This document shows positions 1 to 9,152 of a stretch of 64,000 nt of DNA, piece by piece (position 1 is the first letter of the stretch; each line of letters starts with the position of its first letter). The notes below the pieces were generated by a model that was not told the origin of the DNA, did no database searches, and saw only the letters and a program-made list of their open reading frames with translations. The position numbers and the translations under genes are program-made. The DNA is from Candidatus Heimdallarchaeota archaeon (GTDB lineage: Archaea; Asgardarchaeota; Heimdallarchaeia; Hodarchaeales; Hodarchaeaceae). The DNA is taken from contig CP070695.1 in assembly GCA_020353515.1 (NCBI GenBank), positions 3,927,140 through 3,991,139 on the forward strand. The letters run 5' to 3'.

Positions 1-413
1 TTTCGTTTTTGCAACATCCCTTTTCGTAAATAGATCTCAGTAACATCGACAAATTTGATGGTTTTTTGTTCCACGGTAAAGAACCCCTCAAAATACTCAA
101 TACGATTAGGAAAAATACGATACTCGATATGACCAAGTGCTGTTTTTTTATACCAAATGACTAGAATCAGAGGTAATATAAAAAAGGTTAACGCACCCAC
201 AGCAAACATCATCACTGCCGTGTTAATATCGGCATCATCACCAACGGTGATAATACCAGTCACCATAGGGGACAACATCATCACAATTATCCCCCCAATT
301 ATAGCCAGAAAGACAGCTCCAGGTATTGCCTTTAAAAATACAACTGATGTTAGGAATTTGGGTTTTAAGATTATTGGCGCTTCATCAGATATATCCCGAA
401 TTGATGATTTCAT
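1..413 (-). CDS. PH-like (bPH2/YdbS-type) membrane protein, N-terminal part
   Basis: The minus-strand reading frame is open from an ATG at 413 to the left edge, so only the first 137 residues are seen. They show a short polar N-terminus, two hydrophobic segments (about residues 25-50 and 63-85) separated by an acidic turn, and then a beta-rich stretch beginning HIEYRIFPNRIEYFEG. Two membrane helices followed by such strands are typical of bacterial/archaeal PH-domain membrane proteins (DUF304/bPH2 family). The role is unknown, with membrane-associated scaffolding as the usual guess. The plus-strand frame over the same bases has low-complexity composition and is taken to be a shadow. Confidence 0.7.
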   Translation of the reverse strand, partial: MKSSIRDISDEAPIILKPKFLTSVVFLKAIPGAVFLAIIGGIIVMMLSPMVTGIITVGDDADINTAVMMFAVGALTFFILPLILVIWYKKTALGHIEYRIFPNRIEYFEGFFTVEQKTIKFVDVTEIYLRKGMLQKR

Positions 414-989
414 GATACATACCTACATTGATTATCTTTGATAAAAATTTTCAGCCCACTTTTAAAAAGATATGGGATTCAAACACCCACAGAATTCTTT
501 ACTTCAGAAATGTGATTCAAATTTAAAATTATGTGGACATACGGAGGTTCGTGTGTAATACCAACGTATCTTCTTTTTGGAAGAGTAAATATAGTAGATA
601 GATTGAAAATTCACATTCTAGAAACTCTCCCAAATGTCTCTTAGAAATCGGATATATTTCAAGTCTGATGATTAGATGATAAAACAAATATAAAGAGAGT
701 CTGGAGATTCAAAAGTGTTAAATCCCGATGGTTTGACTATTAATTGAGAGATACACATAAACATCTTAAACATTGGTTTTTAATCTCTTTTTTCCTTTCT
801 TTTTTTTCCATATTGTACGGGGCAAGTCCCCTTTAGGGGATGAAGGGTATGTATATAAAAATTTGACTTAACCAACGTTCTCTGACATCTTATTAATTAA
901 CTTTTAATTAGCAGGTGGATCAAGAAATACTGTGTGTTAACTGTAACTTTGAATGAAAAATAAATAATTGAATCAAAAGTGATAATAAA
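414..989. other. Intergenic region with repeat element and promoter-like TATA box
   Basis: No convincing gene is present in about 575 bases. The stretch is AT-rich. It contains a hairpin-bearing sequence (815-880) that recurs at 14100-14170, with an archaeal-type TATA box, TATATAAAAA (852-861), inside the element. A second run, ACCAACGTATCTTC (560-573), matches the sequence at the end of the 14100 copy. The region probably carries divergent promoters for the PH-domain gene (leftward) and the PD-(D/E)XK gene (rightward). Confidence 0.5.
815..880 (+). repeat. Hairpin/TATA intergenic element, copy 1
   Basis: The sequence starts GTACGGGGCAAGTCCCC, continues TTTAGGGGATGAAGGGTAT, and ends with TATATAAAAA and TTAACCAACGTT. 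A close copy lies at 14100-14170. The G4/C4/G4 runs allow two mutually exclusive hairpins, and both copies keep the second one (TCCCC-TTTA-GGGGA here; ATCCCC-ATTT-GGGGAT in the other copy). Both copies lie upstream of a plus-strand gene. It could be a promoter-linked regulatory element or the remains of a small repeat family. Confidence 0.5.
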
Positions 990-1667
990 ATGAGTCAAAA
1001 GGTAATTAGCCGTTTTTCGGAATTTCTTCAAGAGATTGAAAACCAATGTAAAAATATCTCAACAAGGGCAGCAGGAGATTGGGAGAAAACAATTAAAGAA
1101 GGGATTTTAACTACTTTTCTAAGAGATACAATAACAGGTATCGAAGATCAATATTCTAAGTTCCTTCAGGATGAACAGCGGAAGAGTACACTCCTATCTA
1201 ATATCTATGAAATCGTAACAAGTCATTTAATTAAGTCTTTTTTTGAATCATTAGACAGGGAGAGGTTTTCAATTATCTTGGACACACCTCTTTCAGCTCA
1301 TTCTCCCTCATTGAAGAAGGGAAGAATGAGACCTGATATTTTAGTTAAAAGGGATGGTACGTTTGCAGGACTAATCGAACTCAAATATAAATTAAAAAGA
1401 ACAGGATATGTGTCAGAAAAAAAGAGACGATCAGAACTATTAGCTATTTTTCCTCGTTATATTGTCCTCCAATATTGGGATCAAGAAATAGAATTTGTTA
1501 AATCACTCATACGAGAAAAATGCGACTGGATTTATCTTGTTGACCCTCATAAGCAAATAGAACAGATTCAAAATTCTCAGAAATTCAATAATATCCAAAA
1601 ACAACAAGCAATTGATAGATTAAATACTCATAATGCAGTAGAATTAGCCTTGAACAATTTCATATAA
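990..1667 (+). CDS. PD-(D/E)XK nuclease-like protein of unknown role
   Basis: The protein has 225 residues. Around residues 112-132 it reads RPDILV, then 8 residues, then IELKYK, which fits the D-(x)n-E-x-K metal-binding core of PD-(D/E)XK enzymes. A helical segment precedes it and a mixed alpha/beta segment follows. The family includes restriction, repair and defence nucleases, and the exact substrate cannot be read from the sequence. No methyltransferase or defence partner is adjacent. The ATG at 990 is the first start in the frame and lies about 130 bases after the TATA-like box. The 3' end abuts a remnant of an opposite-strand winged-helix gene. Confidence 0.6.
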   Translation: MSQKVISRFSEFLQEIENQCKNISTRAAGDWEKTIKEGILTTFLRDTITGIEDQYSKFLQDEQRKSTLLSNIYEIVTSHLIKSFFESLDRERFSIILDTPLSAHSPSLKKGRMRPDILVKRDGTFAGLIELKYKLKRTGYVSEKKRRSELLAIFPRYIVLQYWDQEIEFVKSLIREKCDWIYLVDPHKQIEQIQNSQKFNNIQKQQAIDRLNTHNAVELALNNFI

Positions 1668-1674
1668 GGGGATG

Positions 1675-1745
1675 TTCCATTTTTCTTCTTCTAGAATTAG
1701 AGCTAGCCAGCCTACTATATTAATGAGGCTATAAATATCTCCCTG
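1675..1745 (-). pseudogene. Remnant of the winged-helix gene found at 18486
   Basis: The minus-strand translation gives DIYSLINIVGWLALILEE. This matches the C-terminus of the regulator at 18486-19118 (DINSLINRVGWLALILEE) over 18 residues. No start, stop or remaining domain is present, so this is a fragment left by duplication or recombination between the two places. The surface-protein tail a little further on is also shared between the two neighbourhoods. Confidence 0.75.
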
Positions 1746-1863
1746 CGGGCTTGGTTTCCCCTTTTCTCTGTCGGGATGACTTATTCGTAGTTTGTATTTT
1801 TATCGTTCTATCGATCCCTCTGAAGTTCTTCCTTTTGGAGGTAAAAAAAGAGAAAGGAGGGGA

Positions 1864-4365
1864 CTAGGTTTCTCGTTTTCTTTTTCTTACTATCAGTATC
1901 CCCAAAATCCAAACCAAGTAGAACACAGTCATTCCAGGTGTTGTCTCTGATGATGTAGTAGTTGGTGTGGTTGTGCTTGTTTCTATCTCATTGTGGATTG
2001 TAAATGTGCCGTTTGAGACATCCTCTGCCATTACTCCTTCAGAACATGTGGCAACTACCTTGATCAGATAACTGAGCCCATTTGGTACATCCGTTGTATC
2101 CCAAGAGTAACTGGTAGTAGTGAGTCCGCTAGCCAACTCTGTCCATGTCGCTCCTTCATCTGAAGAGTAAAATACGATGTATGTAATGGAATGATTTAAG
2201 TTGTCGTGAGATACGCTCCATTCAATGGTAGCTGTGCCAGTCAGCGTTTCTCCCCCATTAGGTGAAGAAATCGTAGGAAGAGAGAGACCATTGTGCACCA
2301 TGAAAGGACCATCCAACGTGGTTTCCACTATTAAACCCTCTGTGCAAGAAGCTTTGACCTTGATTAGATAATTTGTCCCATCAGTTACAGTGGTGGTATC
2401 CCATGTATCTGTAGTCGTTGTGATCCCTGATACAATCTGTACCCAGGTTGTAGCGTTATCAACAGAGTAATAGACACTATAGTTTACTTCGTGGAACCAA
2501 GTATCCACTACAGGGATCCAAGTAATCTCAGCTTGCCCTGTAAGAATAGTATCTTCGGTTGGAGAAGTTATACTCAAGGCAGATAGCCGATGTGGTGTGT
2601 TAATAACAAGGAATGTCTCAGTAGGTTCTGTTTTTGACACAAAACCAATGGAGTCAGTTGAATGAATTTTGAGAACGACATGAGTGTGATCTTCAATAGA
2701 TGTCGTGTCCCATGTAGAAGATGTAGTGCTTAAGCCTGACGCGAGTGTTGTCCAACTTCCTCCGTCATCAGACGAGTAAAAGGCCGTATAAGTTATTGGA
2801 TGGTCAAACGTGTCCACAGATGCAGTCCATTGGATAGGTACAAGTCCAGATAAGGTTAAATTATCAGTGGTTGGTGTTATAATGCTTGGTACAGACAGAT
2901 GGTTTGGATTCGTTTGCGGGGAAAGATCCTGATTTCTGGCATCTCCATCAATTGCATATGAGCCTGTTTCACTCCAATCACTCCAGTAGTTTTGGTCAAA
3001 CGTATTGCTTGAACCATTATCAATGGCTTGTTCTCCTTCTATGTTATTGTTTAGAAAATCGTTCTGGGTTATAGAATTCATGTATGTGTCTGACGTTATA
3101 GCTAGTCCATACTCCTCATTCTCATAACATACATTATGGGTTATAATTGATTGATTTGCTATGAAACCACATAGAATCCCTTGTTTGGTGTTCTCGGAAA
3201 TTTCATTCCCCTTAATGATTGTAGCGTTAGAACTCCAACCAACTGCTATTCCATTTCTGGTGTTGGTTTTTACCACATTTTCAGAAACATTAACATCTGC
3301 TCCCCAATAGACTAGAATCCCATTGTGATAATTATTGTAGACATTATTTTTGGATATATGTATGCGAGTTCCAATGCCTGTGATGCTACCCGATGCATAC
3401 TCATTTTCATGGGTCGGTTGACCAGGTCTAGATTTATAACTATTATTGTAGCAGATATTTTCAGTAACTTTCGCGTCAGTGTCATTACGTAAAAAAATTC
3501 CACTACTACTGCTGTTCCAGACCGTATTTCGGGTAATTTCAGTAAAGGTCGTAAACCTACACCAAATCCCCTGCCATGAACTATTCCAGATCGTATTGGA
3601 CACTAAGGTTGTATAACTTGAATTCTCAACCTTTATTCCACCACCAGTATTGAAGAATTTATTGTCAGAGATTAAATTCTCTGATGTATGATCAATGAGC
3701 ATTCCTGCATAAACAATATCAAAGATTGTATTATTAGTAAATGTATTCATATTGGAAGAATCTAATATTCCAATCCCATGATTACCAGAGGATATTGTGT
3801 TATTTATCAGTTTATTTAAGCTGGAAGCCCACATATTAATTTCAGTCCAACCTTGGTTATTAGTTACTGAATTGTTAATTAACCAATTCTTGTCAGAATA
3901 CTCAAGATTAATCCCAATTCCATTATTTTTGAGAGTATTATTTGTCATGATATTGCTACTAGATGCAATAAGATAAATACCGTTGTCTGTTGTATTAATG
4001 ACAATAGTCTTTTCTATTGTACCATTACCCACATTTTCTAAGCGGATTCCATTTGTTGCCGTTGTTAAACCATCAAGAAGACAATTAGTAATGCAGAAAT
4101 AGTAGGTCGTACCACTGATAGAAATCAAATTTCCACTTGAGGCTGTAATGTTGTAACCTTCTATCCGTATAGGATCATCAATCGTGCCATTACCGGGAAA
4201 TCCTGAATTGTTTAGCTGAAAATTCGAAGTAATGGTAATAGGTTCACTTTCAATATATGCTTGAGTACTAATAATCTTCAGGGTAGGTAGCCAATTTTCC
4301 CCCAGATTCATGTACCGCTCCTCTCTCATGGGTTGAAGTTCATATAGTCTTACTTGATCATTCAT
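1864..4365 (-). CDS. Surface protein: right-handed beta-helix plus three Ig/Fn3-like domains
   Basis: The protein has 833 residues from the ATG at 4365. Residues about 50-480 are parallel beta-helix (PbH1/NosD-type) repeats with many N-x-[IV]-x-x-N-x-[IV] strands, a fold common in carbohydrate-binding or pectin-lyase-like surface proteins. Three homologous domains follow (about 491-585, 590-685 and 690-785), each carrying a YY/FYS-D-x-G/A-x-TW pattern. The end is a Thr-rich stalk, one membrane helix and a basic tail (RKRKRET), which looks like a C-terminal membrane anchor. A clear signal peptide lies upstream in the same frame (4366-4425) but has no ATG, GTG or TTG. A GTG at about 4428 is one base out of frame, so the export signal may be detached by a frameshift or sequence error. 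Confidence 0.8.
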   Translation of the reverse strand: MNDQVRLYELQPMREERYMNLGENWLPTLKIISTQAYIESEPITITSNFQLNNSGFPGNGTIDDPIRIEGYNITASSGNLISISGTTYYFCITNCLLDGLTTATNGIRLENVGNGTIEKTIVINTTDNGIYLIASSSNIMTNNTLKNNGIGINLEYSDKNWLINNSVTNNQGWTEINMWASSLNKLINNTISSGNHGIGILDSSNMNTFTNNTIFDIVYAGMLIDHTSENLISDNKFFNTGGGIKVENSSYTTLVSNTIWNSSWQGIWCRFTTFTEITRNTVWNSSSSGIFLRNDTDAKVTENICYNNSYKSRPGQPTHENEYASGSITGIGTRIHISKNNVYNNYHNGILVYWGADVNVSENVVKTNTRNGIAVGWSSNATIIKGNEISENTKQGILCGFIANQSIITHNVCYENEEYGLAITSDTYMNSITQNDFLNNNIEGEQAIDNGSSNTFDQNYWSDWSETGSYAIDGDARNQDLSPQTNPNHLSVPSIITPTTDNLTLSGLVPIQWTASVDTFDHPITYTAFYSSDDGGSWTTLASGLSTTSSTWDTTSIEDHTHVVLKIHSTDSIGFVSKTEPTETFLVINTPHRLSALSITSPTEDTILTGQAEITWIPVVDTWFHEVNYSVYYSVDNATTWVQIVSGITTTTDTWDTTTVTDGTNYLIKVKASCTEGLIVETTLDGPFMVHNGLSLPTISSPNGGETLTGTATIEWSVSHDNLNHSITYIVFYSSDEGATWTELASGLTTTSYSWDTTDVPNGLSYLIKVVATCSEGVMAEDVSNGTFTIHNEIETSTTTPTTTSSETTPGMTVFYLVWILGILIVRKRKRET

Positions 4366-4550
4366 TCCCAGAAATAGAAGAGCAGTTATTGCTAGAATGA
4401 CTATTTTATGTTTGTTAATTTTCTTTCACCTTCCAATAAGTGATCTATGTGGACTTCCAACCATATCTTCTTAAAATCAGAGAGTATTTTCCCTTTTGGA
4501 AAGTATTTTCTCTTCCTTCAGGGTTAGCTATGGGTGGTTTCCTTTCTACT

Positions 4551-6287
4551 TCAGATATAGAACGCGCCTTCTTTTTCTTGTAATCGTGTTATCGTCACTT
4601 TTAACGTCTCTTTCAGGGTATACAGCAAATTAAATCCCTTTTGAGTAATAGTATAGCTTCGATAGCGGCCATCTCGAAGGACTTGGGGAGACACATATGA
4701 TTCAATATACTGTAACTCTTTTAATTTCTTGATTTCTTTTGACAGAGTTGATGTGGGGATATTTAGGCTTTGGGCTAGCTTTGCAGGATTGGTATCGCTT
4801 GGATCCTGGTAAGCTATCTCAATTAATGTGGAAATTGTTCGCCATTTCATTCCTGATTGGAGATCCTCTTTAATATCAGAGGGAAAGAATTCGAGCAGGG
4901 TTGTTGGTTCCGCTGGTTCTAGGAGCGGGACAATCTCTGGCTGTGGCAGCATACTCGTTTGGAGATTTTCAATTCCTACCACGAGTTTGTTATAGATCGG
5001 TTTTATTATCTCAATCTGTTTTTCTATAGTAAATTCTGTAAAGGGTTCTTCTGGTTCAACCTCTGCTTTATTCAGTCTGGTGATGACAAGACCTATACTT
5101 ATAATTCCTCCTATCGCTATAATCACCACTCCAAGAAACAGTATAACCCAAGAATTATCTGGTACGTTCTGTGTTTTTTCAATTGCGTCCGAAGAGAACT
5201 CGGTTAGTGGGTAAGGATCAGTATTATTCGCATTTCCATCAATAAGATATGGATTATCGATTATCAAGTCGTTATTAGTGTCTGATATTGGCCATTCGTC
5301 CCAATAATTATAGGTAAAGGCGTTATTAGTTCCGTTGTCTAGTGCTTGAGTCTTTCCTCCATTATTCTGTACTAAATTATTGAATTGTATCACGTTGTTC
5401 CTCGATCCTATAGTCACCTGTATTCCATACCCCATATTTTCTGAGATATTATTCCAAGAAATCGTATTTCTCGTGGTGTATTCCAGCTGAATGCCATGGT
5501 TTTGGTTATTATAAATGGTATTATTTTTAATGATGTTGTGATGGGCCGATTTGAGGAGTTTTATCCCATGACCGTTGCTAAACAGCAGATTATTGTTTAT
5601 CTCCGTATTAGAGGAGTTATCCAAAAGAATGCTGCTTTGGGTGAATTCACCGTCCTGATGGTTGTAAATGGTGTTATTTTGAATTGTTATATTCCAACAA
5701 TTCTTTAGATGTACGCCATTTGCTTTGTTACTATGTATTGTATTCGCTGTAAGGGTGCATTTGGTGGTTTTCTGGAGGAACAACCCAAATTCAGTGTTTG
5801 AGCTAATACTATTGTTTTGAAAAATGGTTTCCGATGTGTTACTAACAAATAATCCATCCTTACACCTAGTAATCATGTTATTTTCAATTCTACCGTGTTG
5901 GACGTTTGAAAGAGTGATTCCTGCTGATGTTGTGGTCATACCATTAAGATAATTATCAGTAATAAGGAAAGCAACATCTGTATCTCTAATTATGATTAGA
6001 TCGTTTAATGATGAGGTGATATTGAATCCTTCAATCCGAAAAGGATCATCCTTACTTCCACTTCCGGCGAATCCATGGGATTCAAAAGCATCATTGGAAG
6101 TAATCGTAATAGGGTTGGTAGGCGTCAAACTCTGTATCTTTTGTTTTATTTGTGTTGATGAATCAAATCGAGTTACAGGAGATAGAAATCCCCTGATCTC
6201 CGCTTTAGCCTTGGTGTAGTGTCCCTCATTTGTACTTATCATAAGTGTGATAATAACTAAACTGATTATTAGCTTAGAATAGTTCAA
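4551..6287 (-). CDS. Transmembrane regulator: extracellular beta-helix, one TM, cytoplasmic winged helix
   Basis: The protein has 578 residues. It shows a signal peptide (about 1-30), PbH1 right-handed beta-helix repeats (about 60-350), one strong membrane helix (about 379-403), a linker, and a cytoplasmic winged-helix domain (about 475-545) with LAQSLNIPTSTLSKEIKKLK as recognition-helix region. The order suggests a receptor that senses a polysaccharide or surface ligand outside and binds DNA inside without a phosphorelay. The beta-helix is related to the neighbouring surface protein at 1864-4365, which lies 186 bases downstream on the same strand and may be a target. The function is inferred from architecture only. 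Confidence 0.8.
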   Translation of the reverse strand: MNYSKLIISLVIITLMISTNEGHYTKAKAEIRGFLSPVTRFDSSTQIKQKIQSLTPTNPITITSNDAFESHGFAGSGSKDDPFRIEGFNITSSLNDLIIIRDTDVAFLITDNYLNGMTTTSAGITLSNVQHGRIENNMITRCKDGLFVSNTSETIFQNNSISSNTEFGLFLQKTTKCTLTANTIHSNKANGVHLKNCWNITIQNNTIYNHQDGEFTQSSILLDNSSNTEINNNLLFSNGHGIKLLKSAHHNIIKNNTIYNNQNHGIQLEYTTRNTISWNNISENMGYGIQVTIGSRNNVIQFNNLVQNNGGKTQALDNGTNNAFTYNYWDEWPISDTNNDLIIDNPYLIDGNANNTDPYPLTEFSSDAIEKTQNVPDNSWVILFLGVVIIAIGGIISIGLVITRLNKAEVEPEEPFTEFTIEKQIEIIKPIYNKLVVGIENLQTSMLPQPEIVPLLEPAEPTTLLEFFPSDIKEDLQSGMKWRTISTLIEIAYQDPSDTNPAKLAQSLNIPTSTLSKEIKKLKELQYIESYVSPQVLRDGRYRSYTITQKGFNLLYTLKETLKVTITRLQEKEGAFYI

Positions 6288-6348
6288 TTCTATCCAACAT
6301 TTACAAGTAATTTTTTTTATGAGGTTTCACTCTGTTGTGTAAGAAAGG

Positions 6349-6657
6349 TCATTGATCAGGGGTTTCCGGAAGCATCGGAGGAGGAATAAACCTCATACCT
6401 ATTAAGTAAATGATCATCCCAACGGTTCCAATAATTAGAAAGATGAAACTGGAAAATAATAGATTCAATACCTTATTAGTATTTGGATGAGCAGCTCCAA
6501 CAATAGTAAATAAGCCAATTATTCCAATAAAAATCACTAGAACTCCAATTAGGATGCTTAAAAGGCTTAAAAATCCTACCGTGATCATGATCTTTCCTTT
6601 AATACTGGTATGTTTCCACGCAGCTATCACCCAGAATCTTTCTGACATTTTTTTCAC
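6349..6657 (-). CDS. Small membrane protein with two TM helices
   Basis: The protein has 102 residues with two hydrophobic segments (about 22-48 and 62-88) and a Pro-rich tail. I recognise no family. It lies just upstream of the beta-helix receptor on the same strand, with a 61-base gap, and may share its transcript. Confidence 0.6.
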   Translation of the reverse strand: MKKMSERFWVIAAWKHTSIKGKIMITVGFLSLLSILIGVLVIFIGIIGLFTIVGAAHPNTNKVLNLLFSSFIFLIIGTVGMIIYLIGMRFIPPPMLPETPDQ

Positions 6658-6789
6658 TCAAGTTACTCTATGTTATAAAAACGCATGCTCATTGTATACA
6701 CTAACAAGAAAGTTTTTTCTGTGACTTTGGATCTATTAAATAAGAGGAGTTTTAGGGATCAGGGTTAACTTTTTTCAAAAATAATAGGA

Positions 6790-6996
6790 TTAATCTTTTG
6801 AGTCAATATGAACGATTAAATTATCACCACGGAGAAAACCTAAGGGATCAAAGCCAGCCTGATGGAAAATTAAGCCAATCTTGTCAAGGATACAGATCTG
6901 ACATACCCCAGTACTACATTTGGGGATATATCCAACGTTCACTGACTTTTCATAAATTATGACTTCACATTTGAAGTCATTTTTGAATATAACCAA
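6790..6996 (-). CDS. Doubtful small Cys-containing ORF
   Basis: The frame encodes 68 residues and contains a CSTGVCQIC cluster (C-x4-C-x2-C). The start lies inside a repeated intergenic element (6926-7005) and no ribosome-binding site is obvious. It may be a real small protein or the tail of a decayed gene. I recognise no family. Confidence 0.25.
   Translation of the reverse strand: MVIFKNDFKCEVIIYEKSVNVGYIPKCSTGVCQICILDKIGLIFHQAGFDPLGFLRGDNLIVHIDSKD
6926..6984 (+). repeat. ATATCCAACGTT / ATGACTTCA palindrome element, copy 1
   Basis: The element holds ATATCCAACGTT followed by a nine-base-pair inverted repeat, ATGACTTCA-CATT-TGAAGTCAT. A second copy at 14234-14275 keeps ATATCCAACGTT and ATGACTTCA-AAAA-TGAAGT. 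It may be an operator or a short dispersed repeat. Confidence 0.4.
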
Positions 6997-7224
6997 CGGT
7001 TAATGTCCAAATATCATGAAATTTTGATAAATTTAATTTTAAGTGTTGATGCAGAGCAAGACTGATTGTACCATTTCCGTCGAAATAATTTCTGTATTTC
7101 GAAAAAATAAACATCGCGAAATTATGCATTGATCTGTTTTACGCATCGAAATAGTGCCTGTTGTCAGATGTCTGAGATATTTAAATAAAACAACACAAGA
7201 ATAGTTGACTGGGGGCATACAACA

Positions 7225-7362
7225 ATGAAATTTAATAAAAAATCAAACTATGGTAAGGAAAAAAATTCAGATGAACAAGTTGAAACAGAAATTAAAGAAC
7301 TCTTACGTAATTTTTTTAATTTTTATAAAACGAAACAAGTAAGTAAGTTCCCTTCACACTAG
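7225..7362 (+). CDS. Possible 45-residue charged protein
   Basis: The ORF has an ATG at 7225 and a TAG ending at 7362. It encodes a Lys/Glu-rich peptide with a helical Phe-rich end (LLRNFFNFYK). A TATA-like TTTAAATAAA sits about 35 bases upstream, at 7189-7198. There is no recognised family, and the length alone does not prove it is coding. Confidence 0.3.
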   Translation: MKFNKKSNYGKEKNSDEQVETEIKELLRNFFNFYKTKQVSKFPSH

Positions 7363-7699
7363 GCCTTAGTTCGAACGACCCGATTTTAATAAATTATGAA
7401 TAATATTCGATTCGATTATTAAATCATGAGAAATTCCTTTATTTGCCCCTTCTCTTTATTCACTATTGTGAATTTTTCCCAAAATGAGAATTAGAAACTC
7501 ATTATTTTGTATTTATAATTTAAGTCAAAGGGTTAAAATAGATTTCTTTGACACCAAAAATGTGTTTTCAAAATGAGATTATAACTGGAAAGAACGATTT
7601 TTTTTGATAATCATATCAATTTAAGACTATGATTCAAGAAAATACCTTTCTAGTCTATTTAACTTCAATTGAACTCTAAATTAAATAGAGATGTTTCTA
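7363..7699. other. AT-rich intergenic stretch
   Basis: I see no gene, RNA or strong repeat in this stretch of about 340 bases. It probably carries the promoter of the flavodoxin-like gene that follows. Confidence 0.4.
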
Positions 7700-9109
7700 A
7701 TGAAAATAGCAGTATTAAACGGAAGTCCGAAAGGAGAGCTGAGTTTTACTCTACAGTATGTCCAGTATATTAAACAATTCCATCCTGAACATGAATGGGT
7801 AATCTTAGATGTCGCAAAAAAGATTAAGAAGCTTGAAAGGAGAGATACAGAGTTCCAAGCGGTAATAGAGGAGATAAAATCAGCAGATGGAGTATTATGG
7901 AGTTTTGGGCTTTATGTATTATGTGTACCTTCGCAGTACATGAGATTTATCGAATTAATATCAGAGAAAAAGGTAAGAGATGCTTTTAAAGGCAAATATA
8001 CAGGCATAATTTCGAGTTCGATTCACTATTATGACCATACAGCCCATCAATACCTCAGGGCAGAATGTGAAGATCTAGAAATGAAATTTATTGATGGAAT
8101 ATCAGTTTACCTTAACGATTATCGACTAAAAGAGATAAGACATCTACTTCGGATCTTCATGGAAAATTTTCTGAATTCCATTGAAAATCAAGAGACAACT
8201 ACAAAATTATATTCACCATTACAATTTTCTGATTTCAACTATAAACCCTCTACGCCAAATCAGCGAATTGACAAAACAGACAAAAAAATTGTTGTGTTAA
8301 CTGACGAGTATAACCCAAGCAGTAATCTAGGAAAAATGATAAGTCGATTCAATGAATCATTTTCAAATGATATCGAAATTATTGACTTAAATACGATAGA
8401 AATAAAAGGAGGATGCTTGGGGTGTATGCGCTGTGGATATGACTATAACTGCGTTTATAAGGATGAGTTTAAAGATGTCTATAACAACCGAATAAAAACA
8501 GCGGATATAATTATTTTTGCAGGAACAATGAAAGGACGGTATTTATCAGCAAAATGGAAACAATTCTATGATCGATCGTTTTTTTGGAATCATACCCCCT
8601 CGTTAGCAGGAAAGCAAATAGGATATTTGATTTCTGGCCCATTAAGTCAAAATCAAAATTTAATAGAAATTCTTGAGGCATCAGCTACAACCCGTCAAGA
8701 TGCAAATTTTGCTGGGATGATTACGGATGAAATTGCTGATTCAAAAGTTTTAGACGAACAACTGTACAGTTTTGCTCGTCAGATTCTATATTTTTCAGAA
8801 CGAGATTATATCCGTCCACAGAATTTCTTAGGTGTGGGAGGACACAAAGTCTTCAGAGATGAAATCTGGGGCCCCATACGGATGATCTGGCAAGCAGATC
8901 ATAGATATTTTAGAAAACATGGCAAATACGACTTCCCTCAGACTAGATATTTCATTAGAATTGGAAATTTCTTCATACTTTTGTTGTGTAAAATTCCTCG
9001 TTTTAGAAAAAAGTTCTATAACAATTTAAAGTCCATGCCTGCAAACAGGATGAAAAATTCACTTGATAAAGCTGCATTAAAAGAGATTAGAGCAGCAAAA
9101 GCATCGTAA
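7700..9109 (+). CDS. Two-domain flavodoxin-like (NADPH-dependent FMN reductase) protein
   Basis: Both halves look like flavodoxin-fold FMN domains. The first starts MKIAVLNGSPKGELS, with the phosphate-binding loop after beta-1. The second starts near residue 195 (KKIVVLTDEYNPSSN) and has CLGCMRCGYDYNC, a Cys cluster resembling that of iron-sulfur flavoproteins. A basic C-terminal tail follows. The ATG at 7700 is preferred to the one at 7691 because family members begin directly with the first beta strand. The polyferredoxin membrane protein downstream (43-base gap) suggests a joint electron-transfer role. Confidence 0.75.
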   Translation: MKIAVLNGSPKGELSFTLQYVQYIKQFHPEHEWVILDVAKKIKKLERRDTEFQAVIEEIKSADGVLWSFGLYVLCVPSQYMRFIELISEKKVRDAFKGKYTGIISSSIHYYDHTAHQYLRAECEDLEMKFIDGISVYLNDYRLKEIRHLLRIFMENFLNSIENQETTTKLYSPLQFSDFNYKPSTPNQRIDKTDKKIVVLTDEYNPSSNLGKMISRFNESFSNDIEIIDLNTIEIKGGCLGCMRCGYDYNCVYKDEFKDVYNNRIKTADIIIFAGTMKGRYLSAKWKQFYDRSFFWNHTPSLAGKQIGYLISGPLSQNQNLIEILEASATTRQDANFAGMITDEIADSKVLDEQLYSFARQILYFSERDYIRPQNFLGVGGHKVFRDEIWGPIRMIWQADHRYFRKHGKYDFPQTRYFIRIGNFFILLLCKIPRFRKKFYNNLKSMPANRMKNSLDKAALKEIRAAKAS

Positions 9110-9152
9110 TATCGTAGTTACTATATCAGGCGTTACTTGACGTAGCAGAGAG

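Noticed and set aside
157..441. Plus-strand frame opposite the PH-domain gene
   Set aside because: The minus-strand frame has a recognisable domain pattern, and the plus-strand product is Ile/Thr-rich without a family.
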